Source: Solirubrobacter sp963724195 (lineage in GTDB: Bacteria; Actinomycetota; Thermoleophilia; Solirubrobacterales; Solirubrobacteraceae). From it: a DNA stretch of 64,000 bases. The DNA lies in the NCBI GenBank assembly GCA_963724195.1, contig CAVRTQ010000015.1:1-64000 (forward strand). The letters run 5' to 3'. The notes under the pieces are model-generated. The model did not search any database and was not told the DNA's origin. It saw only the letters and a program-made list of their open reading frames with translations. This document shows positions 34,971-45,561 of this stretch, piece after piece. The position numbers and the translations under genes were made by a program. The number at the start of each line of letters is the position of its first letter. The stretch's first letter is position 1.

Positions 34971-35922
34971 TGCAGCAGTTCGTCACCGTCACCCTCAACG
35001 GGCTGACCCTGGCCGCGCTGTACTTCGTGGTCGCCAGCGGCTTCACCCTGATCTTCGGGCTGATGCGCGTGGTGAACATGGCGCACGGCGCGCTCTACCT
35101 GCTCGGCGGCTACATCGCGCTGGAGATCCAGACGCGCTGGTACAAACGTCCGGACTCCGGCTCGGGTCTCTCGCTCAGCGGGGAGTCCGACGCCGAGTAC
35201 AGCGTCTTCGCCTGGTTCATCCCGCTCGTGCTCGCGACGCTGATCATCGGCGTCATCGGCGTGGCCATGCAGCAGATCTTCCTGCGCTGGAACCAGGGCC
35301 AGGACCTGCGCCAGGCACTGATCACGATCGCGCTCAGCGTCATCCTCGCCGACCAGATGCTCGCCTACTTCGGTGGCATCTCGAAGGACATCTCGGCGCC
35401 GTCGGCGTGGCCGACGTCGATCGTGCTGCCGGGCGACGTGCGCTTCGGCTTCTTCCGCGGCGTCGATCGTGCTGGCCGCGGCGCTGGCTGATCGGGCTCG
35501 GGCTGTACCTGATCATCAAGCGCACCCGCTTCGGCAAGATCGTGCGCGCCGGCGTCGACGACCGCGACATGGTGTCTGCGCTCGGCATCAACGTGAACCG
35601 CGTGTTCATCGGGATGTTCTTCCTCGGCTCCGCGCTCGCGGGCCTGGGCGGGGTGCTCGGCGGCACGATGATCTCGCTCGCGCCCGGCCAGGACACGGCC
35701 TTCCTGCTGAACTCGCTGATCGTCGTGATCATCGGCGGGATGGGCTCGCTGGGCGGCGCCGCGATCGGCGCGCTCGCCCTCGGCCTGGTCGACGCCTACG
35801 CGGACGTGTACCTCGTCTTCGGCGACCTCGACCTCACGAACTACTCGATCATCGTCACCTTCGCGCTGCTGGTCGGCGTGCTGGCGGTGCGGCCGCTCGG
35901 GCTGTTCGGGAGGCCGGCATGA
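34970..35922 (+). CDS. livH: Branched-chain-type ABC permease LivH, frameshifted near 35455 and 35486
   Basis: ATG 34970, MQQFVTVTLNGLTLAALYFV, then FTLIFGLMRVVNMAHGALYLLGG, the N-terminal LivH signature. Two extra bases at TTCC (35454) and CTGG (35485) shift the frame twice; removing them joins F-F-A-A-S-I-V-L-A-A-A-L and then GLGLYLIIKRTRFGKIVRAG. The tail has LNSLIVVIIGGMGSLGGAAIG. About 316 aa, 8 helices. Forms the channel with LivM. In this operon the cargo is probably a sugar derivative and not an amino acid. Confidence 0.87.
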
Positions 35923-36962
35923 ACCCCAACGTGTCCACGCAGCGGATCGCGTGGCCGGCCCTGATCGTGATCGTCGTGGCCGCCGCGGTCGCGCCGCTGT
36001 TCGTGAGCGACTTCTTCCTGAACTCGATCCTCACGAAGGCGCTGTGGCTGGGGATCGCGGCGGCGAGCCTGATCTTCCTGGCCGCGTACGGCGGGATGGT
36101 CTCGCTCGCCCAGGTCGGCCTCTACGGCATCGCGGGCATGGCCTACGCCAACCTCGTGCTCGCCGACGGTGGCGCGGGCGCGGCGTGGAACCCGTACGTC
36201 GCGCTCGTGGGCGCGCTCGTCATCACCACGGTCGTCGGGCTGGGCTTCGGCTGGATCGCGGCCCGCAGCGAGGGGATCTACTTCCTGATGATCACGCTGG
36301 CCTTCAGCGTCCTCGTCTACTACTTCTTCAGCCAGGTCACCGGCCTGTCGGGCTTCGGTGGCATCAACAGCGTCGACCTCCCGAGCGTGGTCGGCTCACC
36401 CGAGCAGGACCCGCTGCCGCGCTACTTCCTGACCTTGGTGGTCGCGGTGCTGGTGTTCCTCGGCCTCGGCGCGCTCTCGCGCACCGCGTTCGGGCTCGGC
36501 ATGCAGGGCGTGCGCGACGAACCGGCCCGCATGCGCGCGCTCGGCTTCGACGTGAATCTGCACCGCACGCTGGCGTTCGGCGTCGCCGCCTTCGTGGCCG
36601 GGATCGCCGGCGTGCTGTCGGTGTTCTACAACACCCGCATCACGCCGGGTTCGATCAACCTGGCGCAGACGATCGACGTCCTGATCGTGGCCGTGATCGG
36701 CGGCCTGTACCGGCTCGAGGGAGCGTGGGTCGGCGCGCTCACCTACGCGCTGATCGACAACTACTCGCGCGAATGGGTGCCGGAGGTCGGCAACGTCCTC
36801 GGGCCCGCGCGCTTCAACACGCTGATCGGCGTGCTGTTCCTGATCATCGTCCTGGCGTCCCCGGGTGGCCTGATCGGCATCTGGGACCAGCTCAAGACGA
36901 AGATCAAGACGCCGCGCCGCCAGGCACCGGCATCGACGCCGGTGCCACAGACGACCGAATAG
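35919..36962 (+). CDS. livM: Branched-chain-type ABC permease LivM
   Basis: 347 aa, ATG overlapping the LivH stop. About 9-10 helices with LivM landmarks SLAQVGLYGIAGMAYANLVL, SEGIYFLMITLAFSVLVYYF, GVRDEPARMRALGFDV and LIVAVIGGLYRLEGAWVGA. Partner of LivH in the inner-membrane channel. The hydrophilic C-terminal tail (about 25 residues, Pro/Thr/Lys-rich) is longer than usual. Confidence 0.92.
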   Translation: MNPNVSTQRIAWPALIVIVVAAAVAPLFVSDFFLNSILTKALWLGIAAASLIFLAAYGGMVSLAQVGLYGIAGMAYANLVLADGGAGAAWNPYVALVGALVITTVVGLGFGWIAARSEGIYFLMITLAFSVLVYYFFSQVTGLSGFGGINSVDLPSVVGSPEQDPLPRYFLTLVVAVLVFLGLGALSRTAFGLGMQGVRDEPARMRALGFDVNLHRTLAFGVAAFVAGIAGVLSVFYNTRITPGSINLAQTIDVLIVAVIGGLYRLEGAWVGALTYALIDNYSREWVPEVGNVLGPARFNTLIGVLFLIIVLASPGGLIGIWDQLKTKIKTPRRQAPASTPVPQTTE

Positions 36963-36984
36963 CTCACACGAGGGGAGAGAGGGA

Positions 36985-38399
36985 ATGTTCCGACGTTCAC
37001 ACGTCGCGCTGGTCGCTGCCTGTGCGGCCTTCGCGGCCTGCGGTTCAGAGTCAAGCAACGAGGGCGCCCCCAGAGCGCGGGCGGCGAGAGCCACCAGCGA
37101 CGGCGGCGGCGAGCCGATCAAGGTCGGCTTCCTGTCGGACTGCGAGGGCGCGTTCGGCTCGTTCTTCGAGCCGACGGCCTCGGGCGCGAACCTCGCGCTG
37201 ATCAAGTACGCGGGCGCCAAGCCCGACCGGCGAGAAGCCGACGGACGGCGTCACCGGCGCGAAGATCGCCGGCAAGGACGTGGAGATCGTCGGCTACGGC
37301 TGCGCGGACGACACGGCCGACAAGGCGATCGAGGAGACCCGGCGCCTGATGGAGCAGGAGGACGCCGACGTCCTCATCGGCCCGCTGTCGGGCGACGAGG
37401 GCATCGCGGTGGCCAACTACGCCAAGGAGCACCCGGACAAGACGTTCGTCAACGGCATCGCGGGCGCGCAGGACTCGACGCTGAAGGTCAACGCGCCGAA
37501 CTTCTTCCGCTTCCACCCGGACGGCGCGCAGTGGTCGGCCGGCCTCGGTGACTACGCGTACAACGAGCTGGGCTGGAAGAACGCGGCGATCATCGGCGAC
37601 GACTACTCGTTCCCGTACACGTCGCTGGCCGGCTTCGTGGCCGAGTTCTGCGCCATCGGCGGCCAGATCCCCAAGCGCGTGTGGGCGCCGCTGGGCGAGG
37701 AGGACTACTCGTCCTACATCTCGCAGATCCCCAAGGACGTCGACGGCCTGTACGTCGGCATCGGCGGCTCCGGCCTGATCAGCTTCATCAAGCAGTACGA
37801 GGAGCAGCGCGGCCGCGTCGACACCGAGCGGATGCTCGGCAACGTGTTCTGGGACGACCCGCTCGTGCTCAAGGAGGTCGGCAAGTCGCTCGTGGGTGGC
37901 GTGACGTCGGCGATGACCGCCGCCGACTCGGACTCGCCCGAGGTCGCGGCCTACATCCAGGGCCTCAAGGACAACTACGGCGACGAGATCGCCGGCGCCG
38001 GCCCGTCCGTGTTCACCTACGGCTACTACACCGGCATGACGGCGCTGATCAAGGCGCTGGAGGCCGTCCGGCGGCGACGTCGCCGACCAGAGCAAGCTGC
38101 AGGCCGAGCTGGCCAAGACGACGCTCTCCGGTGACGAGGCGCCGTGGGGCGACGTCAAGCTCGACTCGAACCGCCAGGCGATCTCGAACGTCTTCCTGAA
38201 GAAGATCGTCGAGGACACCACGGGCGACGGCGTGCCGGACGTGCAGACGTTCGCGCAGGTCAACGACGTCGACCAGACGTTCAACGGCGCGTTCTCGGCC
38301 GAGACGCCCGCGCCGGACCGCGAGAACCCGAAGTGCGAGGCCGGCGAGGCCCCGCCGTGGGTCGGCAATTCCGAAGCCGTGAGCTTCGCGCAGAAGTAG
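36985..38399 (+). CDS. livK: Liv-type substrate-binding lipoprotein, frameshifted near 37227 and 38068
   Basis: ATG 36985 behind GGGGAGAGAGGG. Signal peptide with lipobox AFAAC (Cys about residue 19). Body: PIKVGFLSDCEGAFGSFFEP, GYGCADDTADKAIEETRRLM, ADVLIGPLSGDEGIAVANYA, the type I leucine-binding fold. Extra C's at GACCGG (37226) and GTCCGG (38067) shift the frame twice; corrected length about 470 aa, ending AVSFAQK. It delivers ligand to LivHM. The fold also binds amides and aromatic acids, so sugar specificity rests on context only. Confidence 0.86.
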
Positions 38400-38406
38400 A
38401 CGACCG

Positions 38407-39188
38407 ATGGCGTCTCCCAGCGACAGACGCAGAGCCGGCGGTCCATTCGCCTCGAAGGGATCGACCGCCGGTTCGGAGGGGTCCACGCCGTGCGCGGCGT
38501 GGACCTCGAGGTGCGGCCCGGCGAGCGCCGGGCCGTGCTCGGCCCCAACGGGGCCGGCAAGACGACGGTGTTCAACCTGATCTCCGGGGAGTTTCCCCCG
38601 AGCAGCGGTCGCGTCGAGCTCTTCGGGCAGGACGTGACGACCCTGCCCGCCCGCAAGCGCGCCCGCCTCGGGCTCTCGCGGACGTTCCAGACGTCGCGGC
38701 TGTTCGCTGGGCTCTCCGTCGAGGACAACCTCTACCTGGGCGCGCTCGGCGTCGCGGCGGGCCATCTGCGGATGGTGCCGTCCGGCAAGGACGACGTCCT
38801 GCGCGAGAAGGCGCGGGCGATGAGCGCGCAGGTGGGGCTGAAAGAGCGGCTCGGTGACTTCGTCGCCGACCTCTCGCACGGCGAGCAGCGCCAGCTCGAG
38901 GTGGGCATGGCGCTGGTGGCCGAACCGCGGCTGCTGATGCTCGACGAGCCGGCCGCCGGCCTCTCGCGCGCGGAGCGCGTGCGGCTGACGGAGATGCTGA
39001 TCGGCCTCGACGAGTCGATCACGCTGGTCCTGATCGAGCACGACATGGACGTCGCCCTGCGCGTCGCCAAGTGGGTGACGATGATGCACGACGGCCGTGT
39101 GATCGTCGAAGGCACGCCCGACCAGATCCGCTCCAACCAGACCGTGCACGACCTCTACCTCGGCTCGGGGCTGATCGGGCATGCTTGA
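38407..39188 (+). CDS. livG: Liv-type ABC ATPase LivG, start region frameshifted
   Basis: The body is clear: GPNGAGKTTVFNLISGEFPP (Walker A), LGLSRTFQTSRLF, LSHGEQRQLEV (the LivG form of the signature), LLMLDEPAAGL and IEHDMDV. The first strand, IRLEGIDRRFGGVHAVRG, lies upstream of any in-frame start. ATG 38407 is out of frame by two; removing single bases near 38425 and 38443 gives M-A-S-P-S-D-D-A-E-P-A-V-I-R-L-E, a normal LivG start, 259 aa. If the sequence is right as given, the fallback start is GTG 38490, which would lose beta strand 1. Confidence 0.85.
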
Positions 39189-39900
39189 GGTTGAGGGCCT
39201 GAACGCCTACTACGGCGCGGCGCACGTGCTCCAGGACGTGTCGCTGACGATGGGCGCCGAGCCGGTCGCGCTGATCGGCCGCAACGGCATGGGCAAGTCC
39301 ACGCTGTGCAAGGCGCTCGCGGGCGTGCTCGGCCCGGGCAACCGCGTCACCGGCTCCGTGCGCATCGCGGGCGAGGACGTGAGCGGCAAGCCCGCGCACA
39401 AGCTCGCCAGAGCCGGGATCGGCTACGTCCCGCAAGGGCGGCGGCTGTTCCAGTCGCTGACCGTGGACGAGCACCTGCAGATCGTGGGCGCGTCGTCGAA
39501 GGCGGCGTGGACGCCCGCACGCGTGTACGAGCTGTTCCCGCGGCTGGCCGAGCGCAAGCACGTGTCCGGTACCTCGCTGTCCGGGGGCGAGCAGGAGATG
39601 CTGTCGATCGGCCGGGCGCTGCTGACCAACCCGAAGCTGCTCGTGATGGACGAGCCGTCGGAGGGTCTGGCGCCGACCGTGGTGGAGACGCTGATCGAGA
39701 CGATCAAGGACCTCGCGGCCGCCGGGATGGGGCTGCTGGTGGTCGAGCAGAACCTCGGTGTGGCGACGGCGCTCGCCGACCGAGTCGTCGTGATGGTGTC
39801 CGGGTCTGTCGCAACCGAGACGACGTCGCAGGAATTGTTGGCCGACCCGGAGGCGCAGAAGCGCTTCCTCGGGGTCGAACCGCTGGCCGAAGCTGCGTAG
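39181..39900 (+). CDS. livF: Liv-type ABC ATPase LivF
   Basis: 239 aa, overlapping livG by 8 bp. VEGLNAYYGAAHVLQDVSL, Walker A GRNGMGKSTLCKALAG, GYVPQGRRLFQSLTVDEHL, signature LSGGEQEMLSIGRALL, Walker B LLVMDEPSEGLAP, H-loop replaced by LLVVEQNL as in all LivF. Second ATPase of the importer. It ends 13 bp before the giant secreted ThuA/dehydrogenase gene, which therefore belongs to the same operon. Confidence 0.93.
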   Translation: MLEVEGLNAYYGAAHVLQDVSLTMGAEPVALIGRNGMGKSTLCKALAGVLGPGNRVTGSVRIAGEDVSGKPAHKLARAGIGYVPQGRRLFQSLTVDEHLQIVGASSKAAWTPARVYELFPRLAERKHVSGTSLSGGEQEMLSIGRALLTNPKLLVMDEPSEGLAPTVVETLIETIKDLAAAGMGLLVVEQNLGVATALADRVVVMVSGSVATETTSQELLADPEAQKRFLGVEPLAEAA

Positions 39901-39913
39901 GAGGAGAGAGACG

Positions 39914-42900
39914 ATGAGACTGAGATGGAAGGCGGTGGCACTTGCCGCCGCACTGCTGGGAGCGTCCGCCACACCGGCGGCGGCGCAGACCGCGAGCTAC
40001 GACGTGCTCGTCTTCTCGAAGACGACCGGATTCCGCCATACCGACGCGATCGACGCGGGCAAGACCGCCATCCAGGCGCTCGGGACCGAGAACAACTTCA
40101 ACGTCACCCTCACCGAAGACGCGACGACCTTCACCGACGCCGGGCTGCGTCCGTACGAAGTCGTCGTGATGCTGCACACCGACGGCGAGGGCATCCTCAA
40201 CGCGAACCAGCGCACGGCCTTCGAGCGCTGGTACCAGCGCGGCAAGGGGCTCGTCGGCATCCACGCCGCGGCCAACGCGGACCGCAACTGGGACTGGATG
40301 ACCGACGCGCGGGGCGGCTCGCTGTTCAACAACCACCCCGCCATCCAGCAGGCCACGATCAACATCACCGACCCCAATCACCCTTCTACGCAGGGGATTC
40401 CGGCCAACTGGGTGCGCACGGACGAGTGGTACAACTTCACCAAGGAGCCCGCCGGCGTCCACGTGCTCGCCAAGCTGGACGAGAACACGTACAACGAGGA
40501 AGACGGCACCCCCGAAGCGGACGACCATCCGATCGCGTGGTGCTCGAACTTCGACCGCGGCCGGCACTTCTACACGGGCCTCGGGCACAACGGCACCGCC
40601 TGGCAGGAGCCCGACTACCGCAAGCACATCCTGGGCGGCATCCAGTGGGCCGCCGGCGCGAAGCCCGGCGAGTGCGGGGAGCCGCGTGACGGCATCCCGA
40701 CCGACGCCTCGTTCGACAAGGTCACGCTCGACGACAACACCGAGAACCCGATGGAGATCGCCGTCGCCCCCGGCGGCAACGTCTACGTCGTCGAGCTCGC
40801 CGGCAAGGTCAAGTACTACAACTCGGCCACCGGCGCGATCCGCACCGTGGGCACGATCCCCGTGCACCGGGGCAACGAGAACGGCTTGCTCGGCATCGCG
40901 CTGGACCCGAACTTCGCCACCAACAAGTGGATGTACCTGTTCTACAGCGCGCCGACCCCGGAGGAGCAGCACGTCTCGCGCTTCACGGTCGGCGAGAACG
41001 GCAACATCGACATGGCCTCCGAGAAGGTGCTGCTGAAGATCCCGCACCAGCGGATCGTCTGCTGTCACTCCGCGGGCTCGCTGACCTTCGGCCCCGGCGG
41101 GCTGCTGCACATCTCCACCGGCGACGACACCGAGCACTCGCAGTCGCAGGGTTACAACCCGATCGACGACGACGTCCTGCGCAACAACCCCGGCAGCAAC
41201 GACGACGCCGATCGCGCGTACGACGCTCGCCGCACGTCGGGCAACACGAACGACCTGCGCGGCAAGATCCTGCGCATCAAGCCCGAGTCGGACGGCACGT
41301 ACACGATCCCGGCCGGGAACCTGTTCCCGATGGGTCTCTCGGACCCGCTGAAGACCAAGCCCGAGATCTACACGATGGGTCACCGCAACCCGTTCCGGAT
41401 CCAGGTCGACCAGGAGACGGGCTGGGTCTACAACGGCGAGGTCGGGCCGGACGCGGGCGGCGAGAACGCCAACCGCGGCCCGCGCGGCTACGACGAGCTC
41501 AACCAGATCCGCCAGGCGGGCAACATGGGCTGGCCCTACTGCATCGCCGACAACAAGGCCTACCGCGACTGGACGTTCCCGAGCGGCCCCGCCGGTGAGA
41601 CGTTCGACTGCGCCGGTGGCCCGAACAACACCTCCAACTACAACACCGGCCTGGCCAAGACGCCGCCCGCCACCAGCGCGCTGCTGTGGTGGTCCTACAC
41701 GCCGTACCCGGCCGGGTTCCCGTGGGCGAACGCGCCGACCGCGATCCCGACCGGCAGCGGCCGCACGGCGATCGCCGGCCCGACCTACCACTTCAACGAG
41801 GCCATCACGACCGACACGAAGCTCCCGTCGTACTACGACGATCAGGTGTTCTTCGCGGACTGGTCGCGCGACTGGATCTCGACGATGCGCCTGGACGCCA
41901 ACGGCAAGCCCGCGGAGATCCGCGAGTTCATGCCCAACGCCGACTTCCGGCACCCGCAGGACATCGAGATGGGCCCGGACGGCCGCCTCTACGTGCTCGA
42001 GTGGGGCCGCGACTTCAACTACGCCGGCTCGGGCATCAACCCCGACTCCGGCCTGTACCGGATCGACTACGTCAAGGGCTCGCGCACGCCGGTGGCGAAG
42101 GCCTCGTCCGACAAGGACTCGGGCGTGACGCCGCTGACGGTCAAGTTCTCCAGCGAGGGCTCCGAGGACCCGGACGGCGACACGCTCACCTACGAGTGGG
42201 ACTTCGGCGACGGCTCGGCGAAGTCGACCGCGGCCAACCCGACCCACACGTTCACGGCGAGCGGCACGTTCACCGTGCAGCTGAAGGTCACCGACACCTC
42301 GGGCAAGTCGAGTTCGTCGTCGGTCGTCGTGACCGTCGGCAACACGCGCCCGACGGTGACGCTCGACATCCCGCAGGGCGGCGTCTACGGGTGGGGTGAC
42401 GAGATCGCCTACAAGGTGACCGTCACCGACCCCGAGGACGGGAACATCGACTGCTCGAAGGTGGTCGTCTCGCCCGGCATCTTCCACGACGAGGGCGGCA
42501 ACGCCCACGTGCATCCCGGCGTCAACAAGACGGGCTGCGAGGGGACCATTCAGGTCGAGCAGGAGTCCGGGCACGAGAAGAGCGCCAACATCGCGCTGGT
42601 CCTGACCGCGACCTACCTCGACAACGGCGCGCCCGGTTCCCAGCCGCTCGAGGGCGCGACGACCCGGCGCCTGAACCCCAAGGAGGTCCAGGCCGAGCAC
42701 TTCACCGGGCAGTCCGGCGCGACCGTGATCGACAACACGTCCGCGGACGGCGGCCGGCGGGTCTCCGGGACTCGAGCCGGGCGACTCGCTGTACTTCGAG
42801 CCCGTCTCCCTGAAGGGCATCAACAAGGTGTCCGTGCGCTACACCGCGGCCGGCGCCGGCGGCCTGGCGGAGTTCCGCCTGGACTCGCCGACCGGCCCGC

Positions 42901-45263
42901 TCGTGGGCACGGCCGACCTCGTGGCGAGCGGGGGCGCGTCGGTCTACAAGACCGCCTCGGCCACGCTCACACCGCCGGACGCCAACGCCCACAAGCTGTA
43001 CGTGGTGGTCGCGGGCCGCACCGGCGGACCGACGACGGACCTGTACGACATCGACTCGCTGACGTTCTCCGGCAAGGGCGTGGCGGCCAACGCCGCGCCG
43101 GAGGTGTCGATCACCGCGGACTCGGTCTCCGGTGTCGCCCCGTTCCCGGTGAGCTTCGTCGGGAACGTGCTCGACCCCGAAGGCGGTGCGCTCACGTACG
43201 CGTGGGACTTCGACTCCAACGGGACGACGGACGCCACGACCAAGGACGCCACGTACGTCTACACCGCGGTCGGGACCTACACGGCCACGCTGACCGCGAC
43301 CGATGCGGGCGGCAAGCACCAGAAGGCCACCATCCGCGTCGACGCCACCACCGCCGTGGCCTCCTGCCCGGGCGACGACGACTTCCTCGGGACGTCGTTG
43401 AACTCGAGCCGGTGGACCGTGACGCGTGAGGACCCGACCGCCATGAACGTCAGCGGCGGGTCGCTGAACATCACGTCGCAGAACTTCGACATCCACGGCG
43501 GAGGCACCGGGCTGCGCAACATCGTGCACCAGCCGCTGCCGACGTCGGGGGCGTGGACGGCGACGATCAAGGCCAACTGGGACCCGACCACCAACTACAA
43601 CAACGCCGGCCTGATGGTCTACGGCGACGACGCCAACTTCATCAAGGCCGGCATGGTCTGGAGCGGCGGTCGCAAGTTCGAGGCGTTCAAGGAGCTCAAC
43701 AACACCGCCACGGCGCTCGGCTCGGCGACGGCGAACATGCCGGCGACGTTCCCGACCACCTGGTACCTGCGACTGACCTCGAACGGCACCACGATCCAGC
43801 CCGCATACTCCGCGGACGGGGTCACCTGGACCAACTACGGGGCCACGACCAACCTGACCGGGATCACCGCGCCGAAGATCGGCGTGTACGCGACCTCGGC
43901 GAGCGCGGTCAACCGTGACTTCAAGGTCGACTGGTTCAAGCTCACCACGCCGCAGTCGCCGAGCGACGAGTTCGACGGCAACAGCCTGAACCTGTGCCGC
44001 TGGAACGCGATCGTCCGGCACGAGCCGGGCGGGTACACCGTCGCCGACGGCAAGCTCACGCTGCCCGCCGCGCACGGTGACTTCTTCGGCAGCGGCGCGA
44101 ACAACAACCCGAACGTGCTGCTCCAGCAGCCGGCGCCGCCCTCCGGGCCGTGGACGATGGAGACGCGGCTCACGTTCAACCCGAACGAGAACTACGAGCA
44201 GGCCGGCCTGCTCCTGTACTCCGACGACCAGAACTACGTCAAGGCGGACCTCGTGTTCGCGGGCAACCGCGCGCTCGAGTTCCTCAACGAGGTCAACGGC
44301 ACGGCCGGCGGGTTCGACAACACCGCCAACATCAGCACGCGGCCGACGACCGTGGATCTGCGGATCGTCTCCGACGGGACGAACCTGCGCGCGTACTACC
44401 ACTTCGACGGTGACGCGAGCTGGACGCAGTTCGGCACGGCGACACCGCTGTCGGCGGCCGGACCGAGCCCGAAGTTCGGCCTCTACGCCAACGACAGCAA
44501 CGCCACCGTGACCTCGCGTGACAACGCCGTGTTCGACTACTTCCGCATCACCACGGGAGGGCCGGACACGACCGCGCCGACGTCCGCGGCGACCGCCGCG
44601 GGCACCGGCCCCGTGACGGTGACCGTCACGGGCGCCGACGAGACCGGCGGCTCGGGCCTGGACAAGCTCGAGTACCGGCTCGACGGCGGTGCCTGGACCC
44701 CGTACACCACGCCGGTCGTGGTGACAGCGGTCGGGGCGCACACGCTCGAGCACCGCGCCACCGACAAGGCGGGCAACGTCGGCACGGTGGGCAGCGTGTC
44801 GTTCACGATCGCCGCCGAGCCTGCGCCGGGCACACCGGTGGTCATCGGCGGCGACGTCCCGAGCGTGCTCGCGCTGACGATCGGCTCCCCGCCGTCGTTC
44901 GGCGCGTTCACACCGGGCGTGACGCGCGACTACACGGCGTCGACCACGGCGGTGGTCACCTCCACCGCGGCCGACGCAAAACTGACGGTGTCCGACCCGG
45001 CAACGGGAACCACGGGCAAGCTGGTCAACGGCACGTTCGCGTTGGCCCAGCCGCTGCAGGTCAAGGCGACGAGCACCCGGGGCACGAGCGGAGCGGCGTT
45101 CGCCTCGCTCGCAACCCCGGTGTCGCTGTTGACCTACAGCGGGCCCGTGGGCAAGGACACCGCGACGATCGACTTCAAGCAGTCGATCGCTGAGACGGAC
45201 GACCTACGTCGTGGCAGTTACGCCAAGACGTTGACGTTCACCCTGTCGACGACAACCCCATAG
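39914..45263 (+). CDS. Giant secreted ThuA / PQQ-type sugar dehydrogenase / PKD / CBM6-like / DUF1349-like protein, frameshifted near 42755-42770
   Basis: About 1,782 aa after removing one base. Order: signal peptide (to ATPAAAQ, residue 25); ThuA domain 27-250 (YDVLVFSKTTGFRH, GLVGIHAAAN); glucose/sorbosone dehydrogenase beta-propeller about 262-720 (MEIAVAPGGNVYVVE, GLLGIALDPNF, MGHRNPFRI); PKD 730-815 (YEWDFGDGS); an Ig-like insert; a CBM6-like module at about 918-1060, where the frame breaks; PKD 2; two DUF1349/concanavalin-like domains about 1155-1550; a LDGGAWTPYTTPV Ig/OmpL47-like domain; and the shared C-terminal domain ending TLTFTLSTTTP. It probably oxidises extracellular sugars bound through its CBMs. 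SD AGGAGGAGAGA. Confidence 0.88.
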
Positions 45264-45270
45264 TCGACCT

Positions 45271-45299
45271 GAGCCGCGGTCCCTCCTTCACCGCGGCTC
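45271..45299 (+). terminator. Terminator hairpin after the ThuA/dehydrogenase gene
   Basis: GAGCCGCGGT and ACCGCGGCTC form a perfect 10-bp stem with a 9-nt loop, 8 nt after the stop. Confidence 0.7.
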
Positions 45300-45310
45300 T
45301 CCTCCGAGCC

Positions 45311-45338
45311 CGGGCGGCCTGTGCACGCAGGCCGCCCG
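45311..45338. terminator. Second terminator hairpin
   Basis: CGGGCGGCCTG and CAGGCCGCCCG form a perfect 11-bp stem around a 6-nt loop, 12 bp after the first hairpin; a tandem terminator at the end of a long operon. Confidence 0.65.
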
Positions 45339-45561
45339 CGGTTCGCTCGGTCCCTGGAACCGACGAATGTCCAGGTTGACGGGATTGTCGGTTTGTAAGA
45401 CAATCTTCGCTACCGCAGTCGATTGACACCCCGACTGCGGGGGGCGACTCCGTCGCTGTACCCGTCGGGCCGCCGCAGCCCTCCCGCGCCGGCCGTGACA
45501 ACCCGGCTCGCCGGCCACTCTCTCCTCGTGTGGCCGGCGAGCAGCCGGGCCCCAGTTTTCC
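45339..45561. other. Convergent intergenic region with an orphan operator copy
   Basis: 223 bp between two gene ends. No believable ORF. It contains the TTGTC/GACAA element at 45383-45405 and inverted repeats around CTCGCCGGCCAC / GTGGCCGGCGAG (about 45509-45543), a probable terminator for the LuxR gene on the minus strand. Confidence 0.55.
45383..45405. promoter_or_regulatory. TTGTC/GACAA operator-like element, copy 1 (no adjacent gene start)
   Basis: GATTGTC-N9-GACAATC, perfect 7-bp arms. It matches the element before the xylanase (63897-63920) at 18 of 23 positions. The TTGTC...GACAA form is like GntR/FCD-family operators. No gene starts here in either direction, so it may be a relic or belong to a small RNA. 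Confidence 0.5.

Noticed and set aside
35455..38443. Programmed ribosomal frameshifting in the Liv operon
   Set aside because: No slippery heptamers or downstream pseudoknots at the sites, and two shifts per gene in three neighbouring genes is implausible.
39704..42826. 1,040-aa open frame on the minus strand
   Set aside because: It is the antisense shadow of the ThuA/dehydrogenase gene in GC-rich DNA: very Arg/Val/Gly-rich, no start signal, no family motifs.
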